Shown here: positions 50,973 to 63,180 of the stretch, piece after piece
Numbering within the stretch: position 1 is the first letter of the stretch
How the letters are laid out: each line of letters opens with the position of its first letter
Assembly: GCF_000003605.2 (NCBI RefSeq)
Contig: NW_003147277.1
Location: 273,797 to 337,796, forward strand
DNA from: Saccoglossus kowalevskii
Lineage: Eukaryota; Hemichordata; Enteropneusta; Harrimaniidae
Direction of reading: 5' to 3'
Length of the DNA: 64,000 nucleotides
Notes under the pieces: model-generated
The model's input: the letters and a program-made list of their open reading frames with translations, nothing else
The model's database searches: none
Told to the model about the DNA's origin: nothing
Position numbers and translations under genes: made by a program

Positions 50973-53900
50973 ATGTTACGTTTATTATTGATCCTTGCGG
51001 TTACTTGTTTGACTCTAGCAGTCCCACACGAGGTATGTTCACTCTCATATTAAGTTACAACTTATTGTGTAAATTGTTGGGAACTCAGGCGTTGTGTTCA
51101 GGGAACTTTGTCTCGCTTAGCTGATAACATTTACACATAGATAGTCCAGATTTATTCATCGAAACCGTCAGCTGAGGTCACGCCTCGATGCCGAATTCTC
51201 TTCTTCCTCCCTTCTCCCTCCTTCTATTACAGAATCTTGCAAATTCTATAAGCCAATCGCTGCAGCTATTCATGATCACGTGATTACCATGGATGTGTCT
51301 CATGGTTAAAGCTTTGCGAAGTTGCCACTAATAAATACATTAGTACAAAATCTATAAATTCCTGTAATATATATTTATAATGCCTACCTTACCATGCAAG
51401 CTGTTGATCCAAACATCCCAAACAATCAAATAAGTGTATGTGATGTCATTGATAACTCTATACATTCACCACCTTACGATTATTTTTAGAAAATCAGAGT
51501 CGATCATGTTATAGGTACATGTTATTATTTGCTTCATCAACAGTGCACATGTCATATAGATTTGTTCTGAGGACAATTCTGAATTCAGATTTTTATCACA
51601 ACATCAGTGACCGTAGACCAATGTCGCGTACCGATAAGCTTATGTGCATAATTAAGCGTTATGTTTAGTTGATAGTAAGATAGCATATGTGGGGGTACAG
51701 TATTATAATTATAATTAAATTATAAGCCTTTTATACAAAAACACACGAGACTGTTATTACATTGTTCCCGCGAAGTTACATCACGCCATTGCTCAGATCA
51801 AAAACACGTTTTAACAATTAATAAAGATCGGGTAAATATGTTTTCAAAAGTGACATGCTAAAACTGGTGTTTGATGGACGTTATCCAAGTCTTGGCATCA
51901 ATAATTCAGATTGAATGATGAGGACAATTCAACACAATACAGTAACACATCGGTCTTTGAGAACTGAAGCTCGTCAGTGTTAGATTTACAGCTATCGTCT
52001 CAATCCTTAGAGGCGAGCTACGTCACAGAACATTCCATGTTGCTAAGACGCGCACCACTCTACCGTGTATTTGGCACTGCGCGAGCTGTTGTGGAACGCT
52101 GATCTTGTTACACTGTTCAGCAGAGTCTCAACAACTACCCCAAAGTACTTTTTTAAGAGTTATCGGCCTTTGTATTCATCGAGATGGTTGGAAAGTGGAG
52201 GAAATACCCGGATGTCCACCTGAGGACTGCATTAAAACTATTTTAGTCCTTTTTTTTCTTCCTTTCCAGAAATTAGTCGAAAAGCGCAGCTCAGGTATGT
52301 ATATCAATTATTAGAAACCTATTCTAAGTTTCAACAATATCTATTCCATCAAGTTATGAAAGAATACAAATGTGTTCACGGTGTTGCAGAATACAAAGAT
52401 TTCAATGTTTTTATTTAAGCTGTTGTGTTCTTAAAACAATTGACACATTTGAAAATTACTAACTTACCGGTTTTAGAGAAAATGTAGGATGTATTTATGT
52501 GAGATTATTTATCTATACTAGATTGACCATTGTAAATTGATACGAATATTATCAATGTTACTGTACTAATTTGTCAAAGACAATTTAATTGCTTAAATAT
52601 ATATGAATTATAAATACTATCAAAATATTTACAATGTAGCTATACCGATCATAGAGGAGTACCACGTTATAGATGGACAAATGGACTGGTACGAAGCAAA
52701 AGCTGCATGTGAAGAAAAGAATTGGCAACTCGCACAACCCAGAACTCAGTTTCAAATGGACGAGATAATGAAATTATATGTGGCAGGTATATTTGCAAAC
52801 GAAGTTATATCGTAGTTGTTGGAAGCTCTATATTAATGTTTTTGTCATGAATCAATGGAAAGTAATTACAACTTTGTAAATATGTATGTGTATAATAGTA
52901 ATTGTTTTACATTGCCTCATTTCATTTTAATTTTAATAGGGTTTTATTGGATTGGTGTAAGCGATGAGAACCATGAAGGGAATTTCACTTACTGCTCAGA
53001 TAACCACCCAATTACCTACAGCAACTGGGATACAAACGAGCCAAATAATGAGCATGGAGCGGAAAACTGTGTTGAGGTCTGGTAAGTAAAGGTAGTATCA
53101 CTTAAAACACGAGCGGTCGTTAGTATGAAGAAAGATGAAAAATATCTTTTTTATATAGTATATATAATATTTTTTAGGGTGAGGGACAAGACTTTTCTTG
53201 CAGTGCAAACTATTTTATAAATAATCATCTGACCTAGTTGATACAAAAAATGCCAAATGACGAAAGATTGTATGGTGATTTGTTGTGGCTTACGCAATTA
53301 TATTTGAGTTAATGATCTAATATTTGACAGGAAATTAGCGGGCAAATGGAATGACGTTAATTGTACCGTGGTACGAGCCAGTGCATTTTGCGAGCGTGAG
53401 TATGGTTTATAAATCAATTTCCACATAATATCAGTTGCTCTATCACTTCAGTGTGTTGGTGGTGACCCATGCCACATAAAACATTTACTGTAGAACACTT
53501 TGGTTCAATAATCCCAATTATATTGTTTTGCATCTATATCAGTTGCATGCTATATTTGCGTGCAGTAAACAATCACACTTACATTAATATAAACTTGACC
53601 GATGCCTGAAAATAATATCATGTGTTTTTCACTTGTCTGATGTACATCAACAGCAAAATTAAATATAAACCGTGCATCAATGTCTTTATTAGAGCATGGT
53701 CCCGTTTGTGAGCCCCATATGAGGACATTCGATGAACGTACTTATAATTTCCAAGGAATAGGATGGTATCATCTATTCAAGGACTGCAGCGAAAACCCTA
53801 CTTTTGAAGTCACAACCAAATTTGAACCAAGAGAAGATAGTACACCAGACAATATCAAGACGCGGACTATTGCAATCAATGTAACTGTTGGAAATCAATA

Positions 53901-54319
53901 CGCAATTATTGATGGACGTGATGTTACCACAGTAAGTTGTCAGTGTGTAGTATTGTGATAATACAATCAGAATTTCTTTTTTAATTCAGCGATCATAACA
54001 AGATGATAAACAATTACTCATTCAACAGGGACGTACAGGTGGACAGGTGACTGACGCAAAAGTTATAACAGTCCAGGAAGAAGAGAAAGATATTAAACTG
54101 CATTTCACATCAAAGGACACGACATTCTCACTTAAATGGACCCTGAGAAAGCACGCATTAGATGTATCCTACTCTGGCTCTTTTTACAGCGGTAAGCTAT
54201 GCGGTCTGATGGGTAATGCAGATGATGATCCCCGCAATGACTTTCAGAAACCTGATGGTACTATTACAAAAAACGCTATTGAATTTGGTGAAAGCTGGAA
54301 AGTAACTGATAAGAAGTAA
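50973..54319 (+). CDS. Secreted C-type lectin-VWD protein, gene C
   Basis: Predicted coding exons are 50973-51032, 52270-52294, 52640-52786, 52940-53081, 53331-53395, 53693-53931 and 54029-54319. All junctions are GT/AG with phases 0,1,1,2,1,0, giving 322 residues. Order: signal peptide (MLRLLLILAVTCLTLAVPHE), a short basic linker, a C-type lectin domain with WIGV, EPN and WND (exons 3-5), and a VWD domain from CEPHMRTFDERTYNFQG to EFGESWKV (exons 6-7). In exon 7 it differs from gene A at 8 of 96 residues, mostly conservative, which suggests selection on the protein. Exon 3 starts with three extra codons compared with A. A possible extra glycosylation site (NFT) is present where A has DFT. 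The stop overlaps GTAAGT (54,316-54,321). Likely a secreted calcium-dependent lectin; its ligand and tissue are unknown. Confidence 0.87.
51135..51450 (-). mobile_element. Solo-LTR-like relic in intron 1 of gene C
   Basis: The same family and relative position as 20,700-20,990 in gene A. On the minus strand it runs from gttatcaatgacatcacat to gaataaatctggactatct. An old fossil that predates duplication of the gene. Confidence 0.45.
52010..52260 (+). repeat. GC-richer dispersed element Y in intron 1 of gene C
   Basis: Counterpart of 20,060-20,285, abutting exon 2 in the same way. It contains gagctacgtcacagaacatt, gttgctaagacgcgcaccac and a ggcctttgtattcatcgaga block. Confidence 0.6.
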
Positions 54320-55480
54320 GTTGAATTTTCCTGTACATCTATTAAACTAAAGACTAGTCCTCTCTCATTATTGTATGATTGTTTTTGAATTTGTTTCTTC
54401 TGACTGGATCAGTTGTAAATAGAAACAGGCAGATATTTTTTTAAACGTGCATCACTCTCATTTTCTGGATATAATTTTAGGGAGTACACGAGCGAATTCT
54501 TTGGACATGAACTACAATAATTTCCAATAAAATCTGTAGCGATCACATGATATCTGGCGCCATGATTCTTTCCTGTGAACCGACAATCGACGCCAACAAA
54601 TCTAATTGCTTGCCAATGAACATATTGATCTGAATTTTGGATTGGATCTAAGGAATTATTTCAAATCAATACAACAATTGTCATATAGTATATGTTGTGT
54701 CTCTCTTCTATCGCAGAGTAGAAAAATATTTCCTTCCATAATCCAAAAATCCATATTGCGCATGTAAAATGTATAGTAGGAGCTTTTTACGAAACCAAAA
54801 AATAGGTTTTGACAAAAGTGACAATATTTTAGGATATATGATTAACCAATCAACTCACTTGCCAACAACAGTTGGTATGTAGCATATATTGTCAAAATAA
54901 TAAAAATTATAATATTGGACGTCTTTTGGGAAAATTTTGACAAATTCGTCATTTGTTTCCCATAAGTACTTTATCTGATCATTTTGTTATTTTATATGTT
55001 ATTCTATTGGTCCGATATGTCTGAAATTCGGAGATGCATTCAGCCCCCCAATCATGTGGCTAGAACAGTTGGCCATATATACCACCATAATGGCTGTCAT
55101 GCCGCCATCCCGCCATCTTATTGATTACGAAATTGCTTTGTTGTCTTTGAGCTTGAACCCAAATACTATGAGATGTCACAATGGTAATTTTTATTTCAGT
55201 ATTCACAAATTGATAAAGCTAGTTTATTTTATCTGTTCATGTTATAGATAAGACCAGGAAGCCAACAACTGACGAAACGACGGGCGTCGTGACAGCTTCA
55301 TTAGTTTTAGAGATCCCATATCTGTTAACAATTTATGATGGTGGCTTTTGGGGGGAAATTAGTAAATATGTTCTATTGCATCCATTGCTCAACAAGGTTC
55401 AATAAAAAGCAAGCAAAATCAATAATCCACTGATCATTCAAAATTATTTCTTTGTATAGCAGCAAATGAGATCATCTGTC
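54320..55480 (+). other. 3' flank of gene C, conserved in all units
   Basis: It aligns with 16,860-18,199 inverted and 32,612-33,540. An AATAAA lies at about 54,522. No open frame is shared. Homology ends at about 55,480, where a unit III-specific insertion begins. Confidence 0.55.
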
Positions 55481-56285
55481 TTTCGCTGGTTCACGTAGTA
55501 ATGGCCACATTGTTCCACTGGGCCGGGATTCCTGCCCAAAGTCGCGTGACTAAATGACGTAATTTGATAACATAAAATTCTTTTTCTGCAAACAAGTCTT
55601 CATTACGTCGTGCCCATACATTCTGCTTGCTTAGCCTTATATACTTAAGTTGTTTCTGGCATTTCTCGCTGTTTTTGTGCGAAGTTATAACAAAAGAAAC
55701 AGTTTTATATTCGTCCAACTTTCGTGAGTAAATGGAAACCCCTACTCTAGGGCCACGAGCGTAAGTGCCAACATCAGGTAACCAAGGGATAAAGAACAAG
55801 CAACGAGAAAGTGACCAACCAGAACCGAAGCTTGGTACGCCAAGACACTTGAGGCGGGAACCAGCCAATGTCTGTCTATGGAGACTGCGGGGTTTCTATA
55901 CCTACTGGCCTCTCTTTCAGGTCTTCTGAAACAGGAAGTATTTGAGGGCGCTTGACTTATGAAAAGAGTATAATCTCGGGGTGGAGCTACGTCACAGGAC
56001 GTTCCACGTTGCTAAGACGCGCACCACTGTACCATGCATTTCTATGGGCTTTGTGCGCGCTGCTGTGGAGCGCTGGTCGAGTCCGTGAAAATTCGAGAAA
56101 ACAACATAAACTCAACCTTGAAATAATCCTGAACAACCAAATTTAAATATGTTACACATGCAGGGCTAATCTTGTTACACTGTTCGGGAGTGTCCCAACA
56201 ACCATCCCAAAGTACCGTTTTTCTGCGGGTTTTTGGCCTTTGTTTTCACCGCAATGGTTGCCAGGTGGTGAAAATGCCCGGATTG
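55480..56285. mobile_element. Unit III-specific insertion with a third copy of element Y
   Basis: This GC-richer block is absent from units I and II. Homology resumes after it at about 56,285 (taaattacacatcggtct). Its right half, from about 55,975, is another copy of element Y (ggagctacgtcacaggac, gttgctaagacgcgcaccac), with about 100 bases more than the intron copies. The left half has a 125-codon minus-strand frame (55,868-55,491) of unknown kind. Probably a mobile element of which the intron copies are shortened relatives; no clear terminal repeats were found. Confidence 0.45.
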
Positions 56286-56289
56286 GGGT

Positions 56290-56880
56290 AATATAAATTA
56301 CACATCGGTCTGCAAGATACATTACAATAAGATTTTAATATTTATTAAACTATTTATCAAAATAGCCCAGCTCGAAATTGCCAACTTACCTGGGTCAAAT
56401 ATTCTACTGAGATTTCAAGTCGACACAAACGAAATAATTCTTTAGCTTTAAACACCGAAGCCAACGAGTACAAGAGTACATTACAACCGTAATGTCACGC
56501 TACTTGAGCAAAATCTGTGTAGAAAAGCAAACAACGCTTTCGTGTGAAATATAGGTCTCCAAATAATGTTGGTTTTATGAAGTAGAGTAAATGCAGATTG
56601 TTTGTATAAGTCATAAGTAACATATTGGCCAGGTATTATCTTGAAACGTGTGCGAACTGCCATGTCGACATTTGCACTGAACTGCGCTGGAGGTGAACTG
56701 CAACTCACGGCACTGGCCTGAAGCTGGGTGTCAACTGTCAACTCGTCATCACAGTCGTCTTGCACGAACAAAAGAATATTAATTATCAACGACAATACAT
56801 GCGGTTTATCCTAATTCTGCAGCTGGGCAAGCCTCGCTAGCTAACTGGGCATTGTCACAATACATGTATTTACTATTACA
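56290..56880 (-). repeat. Triplicated conserved block, unit III copy
   Basis: Counterpart of 15,440-16,040 (inverted) and 34,370-34,990. It retains the ggcaagcctcgctagctaac box at its right end. A 104-codon minus-strand frame (56,795-56,481) overlaps it, but the aligned frames in the other copies are not equivalent. I read it as non-coding. Confidence 0.35.
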
Positions 56881-56882
56881 GC

Positions 56883-57139
56883 TGAACGGCTTAGTCTTTT
56901 CCGCGAAACAAAACGAAACAAAACGAAAGCGCCATCAGTGTTCAACAATTTCAAAAAGGCTGTCACGTCATGTCAGCACAAATGAATCGAGTTGCAAATT
57001 AGGCGGAAAAGAGGTGGAAACTAAATATTTTCGACAACTTTATTTCTGTGACATGGCGATGTTTGAAGTTGTTCAAAATTGAAGGTTAGGGTTCAGGTTA
57101 GGGTTTTGTTTTGTTTCGTTTTGTGGAAAAGACTAAGCC
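56883..57139. mobile_element. Small foldback MITE, inserted only in unit III
   Basis: About 257 bases with long terminal inverted repeats: ggcttagtcttttccgcga at 56,888 and its complement ending at 57,139 (tggaaaagactaagcc), extending about 37 bases on each side with aaaacgaaac repeats. Inner sequences also pair (gttcaacaatttcaaa-aaggctgtcac against gtgacatggcgatgtttgaa), so it can fold over much of its length. CAGC flanks both sides and occurs once at the empty site in unit II (attacagcaaaaaa, about 34,990), giving a possible 4-base target duplication. No coding capacity. A ggttagggttcaggttaggg stretch lies just inside the right end. Confidence 0.75.
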
Positions 57140-60100
57140 CAGCAAAAGACAACAACAAAATTACGCAACGATAAGCAAATTAAGACACAGTCATTCAGGG
57201 TTGGAGAAAGGTTGTTGGCTTATTGCCAGCTGTGGGTTCTGCTCTAGATGCCATGTTTTACGGTCCATATCCGGTTCTCAGAAAGGTTGATGACAAAAGT
57301 GTCAAATTAATATGCTGAAATTTTATCATGATAAAATAAAAATGCAGAATATTGCGTTGGTCAGGTTTAATAACTCTTCTATATTTTCTGAATCGATACT
57401 AAACTGAAACCTTTGCTCTATCAGAAAGTGAAAAAAAGATTTAAAGGTCTTAGTTTCTGGTTACCCCTGGACGAAATTTGCGTAAATAGATTTTATAGTA
57501 GTCAAGGGAACAGGACATATTAAACAACCCCCTTCCCGCAATAGAGTTAGTCAAACATAATTTTGATAAAGATTAGAGTATATGCATGAAAGTGGTGCTC
57601 TGAACTTGTCCCGACGCCTGTTTGCTCTGTTAGAAGTTGTAAAGACTGTAGGAGAATTAATGACTCTTTTCCTATCCCAAACAAATGCAAATTTATATAT
57701 TATTTTGTCTAAGAGCGACCTTACTGGGATACGAAAGGTATTGGGGATTATTACAAAAATGTTGCTCTAATTTCTCTGCTGGAGCCGCATAGCTTTATTG
57801 ACAAAAGCAGCTAAATTTGTAAGAAATCCTGATTGTCAATATTCGTTTGGCAAAATTAATTTTTTGTTGATGACTTCCGTAGTGATGAAGCATCATCGAT
57901 TGAATACTAAAGAGTCTTATCTGATATGACAATGAAAACGTTTATTTTAAATCTTATATTTTTTGGTCTCATAAATACTCACCAATTCTTTAAAATGACT
58001 ATATATTTTAGTAAGATTTAATTTTTAATCTTGTTTGAAACCTAAAAAATGTATTTTAAAAATATTTATGTTATAAAGTGTGCCTAATCTGTTGCAGACC
58101 ATGATGCATGTTGACATTTCGGTTTAACAGCATTTCACAAAAAAGTGCTGTTTTATAGATTATATATAGTTTAGATAATGTATAGTTAATAGGATTGATA
58201 TTAAAAAACATTCATTTCTTCTCTGCTCTCTAAAATTGTATAATGAGTGTGCTTCAAATCAAAAGTAGTTCAGGGGATTTTTAAACCAGGTATGTCTGCA
58301 AAGTTTTTTCTTTGCTTGACATCTATTTCTAGATTTTTCGCATTAACATTTATTTTGATGTGTTTTTTTTTCTGTTATTGCGTGAGGGCGTATATCGATT
58401 ATTTAATATTTACATTGGGCATTGGGTCTGTTGCGATTGTAATAAATAAACTAATGCTCATCATCATGTTCCATGAGCAATAACAATTTCAAACAATGTG
58501 TCTGTCATCTATTTTGTCGCAAAAATTATTCCTACTATTGCCACTATTTATTTATAGATTTGAATTTTCATCTATGTCATTGACATATGAGCATCATCAA
58601 TATTAAATTTAACTAAACAAATAACAGGACGAGTAAATTTAATGATGCATTAATAGTTATTATTTTGTTGAAACTAAAATAGTATATGTTAAATATATAT
58701 CAAATGTCAAATGGAGTTAAATAAGGTTAAAATTACACGCCGAGACGTGTTTTTTGTATTCAGATTTTTTACTTCCTCATAGGTTGTAATGCGATTAAAC
58801 ATTTCCCGGAGTATTTATGACATCTGCATATGTGTATATTAAACTATTCTGGTGATGAAAAGTACTTTTTGCAATTGCAACAAGAAATGTGGAGCTTCGA
58901 ATCAATTATTAAAAATGTATGTGAAGCTCATGGAATCTAAAGAGAAAATGGTTGAAACAACAATAATCACGTGGAATTACAATTACGTCTTTCAAGTTAC
59001 CATGCCTGCCTTTCTGCTGATGTCAGATATATCCGGAAAGCCACATATTTAATGTATATTAGAAACAGAAAAACAGTGTGTAATATAGAATTCGCACACT
59101 TTATTAAGCTGATGAGGATTTTTACACAAAATTTGGTAGTTCTCATGGAAAATATTACTTGCAAAATGAATACTTGTCACAATTCCACACGAAGGCGTAC
59201 AATGTATTACGAACCAGACTCTACAATAGAGTTTGTAATACATCCGGATATACCTCATGGACACGAAATAACAAGTTTAGACTCTTATAATGTCCGATAA
59301 TTTCAATTATTCACATGCTCAGTACGACACTTAGTACAAAATTCAACTTGACAGTCTTTCACTAAAACTGTCTTCAATGCACCATGCGTTGGAACAGCTC
59401 ACCACTCGCACGCCGCATTTTATATGTGTTGGCACCTTGCCCACTTCACACTGCTGAATTACCCAGCACACTAACCTACTTTGCATGGCAAAATTAGTCT
59501 CATTCATCACTCCAGGCTACACTAGTAAAATTCCATACAATTACCTGTTTGTGCAGACCCCTAACACCCAATTAATACTCTTATACAAGCACACTGCTAA
59601 TTTAAACCATGACCTGATTCATGTACACGTGGAAAATAGTCGTCAAGCAACCACTAGACAAATAAGTAGATTACGTAATACACACAACGTTTTTAAAGTT
59701 ATAATTGTATTGCTTTTACAGTACTGTAACCTACGCACAAATTATTAGTCAGTATAACACCAAAATAGGGATAATTATGTCAAAAATTTCAACATTGTTA
59801 GCAAAGACATTGTGCTTACAGAAAACTTGTATAATAATTAAATATTTGATCATAATGACTCGCATGACGCGTTTTTATATTTGGGTTGTTATAAGTAAAT
59901 ACCAATAATTATTTTGTGCGATGTTTGCATACATTTTTTAACCCTTGATACATAGAAACTTATGTGATAAAAAATATTTGTGCTGACACCACTAGTGACG
60001 ATTACCGAATATTACTTCGTTTTATAAATACCAACATATATTCTGCATTTTCTATCGTTTTATTTAGTGTCATAGGTGGAATCCTGTGGTTGCTGTATTC

Positions 60101-60640
60101 ACAAAACAGGGTAGCAGAAACGTAGGAGTGACTTACTAACTATCTGATGCAAAAAACGTGTTTTGAGGAGCTCTGGCCAATGCATGGCAGACATGTGCAG
60201 TTAGTTAGAGTTGTAATCTGTACATGGGAAGACGTCACTAAAATGTATTATTATTATTGTTTCATAATCTTCTCTTGCATATCGGGCGACGTAGTGGTAT
60301 AGTTGCTGGTAAGCATCTGCTTATAAAACCAAATTCAGCTCCAGGTGTGACAAATTGTTAAGTTGTGTATTGCTGGTGTTGTAGATAAAAAGTTTATTAC
60401 GTTTATTACAAACAAAATTTGAAAAATTCTTTTTAAAAATAAATAAATATTTTTTTTAATTATTTAATAAGTTACCCATTCATTGCAACTTCCACTGTCT
60501 TCCACATGAATGTAATGAAATAACAAAAATGCCTTGAAACAGCGCCTCTGCAGTTCAATTCATTCAACAGTTCAAAAAAAGATATAAATGAGCGCCCTCT
60601 CTATGTAGATATATTAAAAACATCTGCTCACACTAAACAC
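57140..60640 (+). other. Distal 3' flank of unit III, no gene seen
   Basis: Parts match unit I inverted (59,310-59,460, 59,740-59,850 and 60,540-60,605). Parts are private, for example about 57,900-59,300, and 59,465-59,700, which looks like an insertion. Open frames of up to 109 codons (58,971-59,300) have no recognised similarity and no conserved partner. Confidence 0.4.
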
Positions 60641-62250
60641 AGCGCGAACACATGGATTCCCTTGAAACTACACAGAGTCAACTTTCAAAATACATGTATG
60701 CATTGTTATAATTTATTTGCAGCAACAAATGGTGATTTGATGCCTTATTGTCCTATTTTTAAAAATACTAAGCGTAACCAAGTGTTGTGTAGAGTCAGTA
60801 CCCTGGTTGAAACGGCCCTTGCTTGTGAGCGAGAGTGCATGAGAATAACTATGACGTCATTGTCTAGACGTACCTTTTCGTGTATTGTATTTTACTACAG
60901 ACAGTATCGTTTATCTGCTTGTAATTTTAATAACGTTTTTAATATCTTTTACATTTGAGTGTGCTTTGTTTGAAATCTGTCAGCTGTGTAATTGAATTAA
61001 CTTTGAATTTGAAACCCATAAGGTGTCGTCTGCCGAGTATTACCAAGTCGTGACGTCATTTGACTTCGTTTACGATGTAAACAATATGGTAGCGCCCATG
61101 TAACGAGCCCGTAATCCTGATAATACTGTTCGATCGTGGATATTGCATTGGATACATTGTATAGTGATACCCGACGCAATTGGCATACTGAATCACTGTG
61201 TTCGAACAATTTCCTGCATGACAACAGTGATTGTGACATTTATCGTGCTTTGATTGACGAGTAGTATACCAGTGCGCTGTAGCTGTGACCGGCCAAGAAT
61301 AATCAGTTCTCGCATCGCCTGCTGTGAACAAGCATGTAGTGGACAGTTATTGGCAGTTTTGGTAGTGTTTTGCACAGTATTATCTGACAGTGTATTGTTA
61401 TTTTTGATATCATATTTAGCTGTGTTATGATATAAGCAGCATTTACTGAGTAATAGTTATCACCAGTTTAAGTTAGTATTACTAGTTAAAGAAAATATCA
61501 AAGGGGAGTATACCTTCAATATATTTGTTAAAGCGAGGTTGAAGGTTGCTTTGATATGTCTCCTGTGTTGCCATGATGACATGCCGCATATTTGAAGGTT
61601 GATTTGCATTGTTTGGCATACCACTTATAATAGGGTTGTTTTGGTACACCCCTCGGCTTTAATTGGGGACATATGCTAACAAATGCGTTGTATGTCACCT
61701 GGGTAACTCCGGACAAGTGCGTGACCCTTTGAGTGCACCCTCTAGTATTATAATTCGAGTAAAGTGTGTTTTGACTAATCTGTCATTTGTTCTTAAACCT
61801 GATGATCGATACATACCAATGGTTTTTACTGTGTTGTATTTCTTGCATGGTACTGAAGTCAATTTTGACGGTAGACGTGTCAGCCCTAGGATACTTATAT
61901 GTTCTCCTCCCATGTATAATCCCTTTTAGCCGGTACTGGAAAGTGAGAAGGTTACACAAGGAAATGTTTAAAACATGATTTCGATCGTCTGCAAAGATTA
62001 CTCGGTGATTAGCGAGGGCTGTAAAATTGTTTTGATAGAACACTAGTATATTTATATCAGTAAAACAACATTCAATTACATTCTGTTCATGTTGCTCATT
62101 GTAATACATTTGATTATAACCTAAACACATGGTTATGTCGCATCAGTTGCATATATCACGGTTGCCTTTAACAAACTAGTCTTCCAAAACTACTCTTTAT
62201 GAATGCAAGAAAAAAACGCTTATGAGGCGATATATGAAATATTCAAATGC
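60640..62250. other. Unit III-specific DNA, no supported gene
   Basis: It replaces the roughly 6 kb of unit I between 7,200 and 13,130. The frames at 60,662-60,958 (98 codons) and 61,663-61,929 (88 codons) are open with fair composition but unidentified. I see no transposon ends. Confidence 0.3.
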
Positions 62251-63180
62251 GTTATCAATAGATAACCCTGTGCACTACACTTAAATTAACTTTCACTGAG
62301 CGACATGGAGGGCGAGCAGCTGCAGCATTACCTAAATTATACTATGCCTGCTGTAGAACCCAGTATTACTATGTCTCACCACATCAATACTCCAAAAGCA
62401 AAGTATAAACCAAATTACACGATCCACGCCATGTGAAAACCGGCAGTTAAAAAACATCTACCAGCACTTTTTCTACTGCTTCTAATTCTTCTTCTATTTC
62501 GAGAATTAAATCTAACCGTAAACTCATTCTATGTGATCATTTATGCAGTATACGAGAATACTTTCAAAGTTTTCATACAAAACAAGGTGTTAGTTTACCC
62601 TCATCCTAGTTCAGGGGGTTGTAAATTTATATGTCACTTTAAAGATTGAGGCCTGCAACGTTTAGAAGTATGTATCCAGCACTCATCCACATTTACCCGT
62701 TTACATGGTATGCCTGTGTGTTATTTCATAGATTCAAGTCAATGCCGAGTCTGTTTATCGCTGCCCAACATTTGTCATTACCTTCACATCAAATGAATTA
62801 TCAATAATTGTTAATCGATTTTATTTTTTACTTATATCGTACCTTGTAAATACTCTTTAAATTTATATTTTATGTAACTATTTCATAAATTTTACGTCTA
62901 TTATATGTAATAAACTTCGTCAGCATGCAACCATGTCGCGTATTTATTAACGTAGGCAGGATGCCCAATCATAACATTTGTGTTGGGCGAGGTGTCATAA
63001 ATATATTGCGATGTCATAATTAAAAAAATAAATAAAAAAAGATCAAACTGGAAATGGTGTGATACTGAATGTGACGACGTCATTACTCGAACGCTTAGAA
63101 AGAAAAGTTGAATGCATTTTATTATTTCAAATAAATTTCAAATGAGCATTGAAGAAAAACTCTATTACATTATTGTAAAA
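62250..63180 (-). repeat. Module M, unit III copy (shortened)
   Basis: Inverted counterpart of 5,450-7,130 and direct counterpart of 36,840-38,460. It contains gagcgacatggagggcgagc (62,298) and the ttacccgtttacatgg to aagtcaatgccgagtc segment (62,690-62,750). About half the length of the other copies. Confidence 0.65.

Noticed and set aside
55491-55868. 125-codon minus-strand frame considered as a THAP-type DNA-binding domain
   Set aside because: The C2CH spacing and other THAP landmarks could not be found, so no family is assigned.
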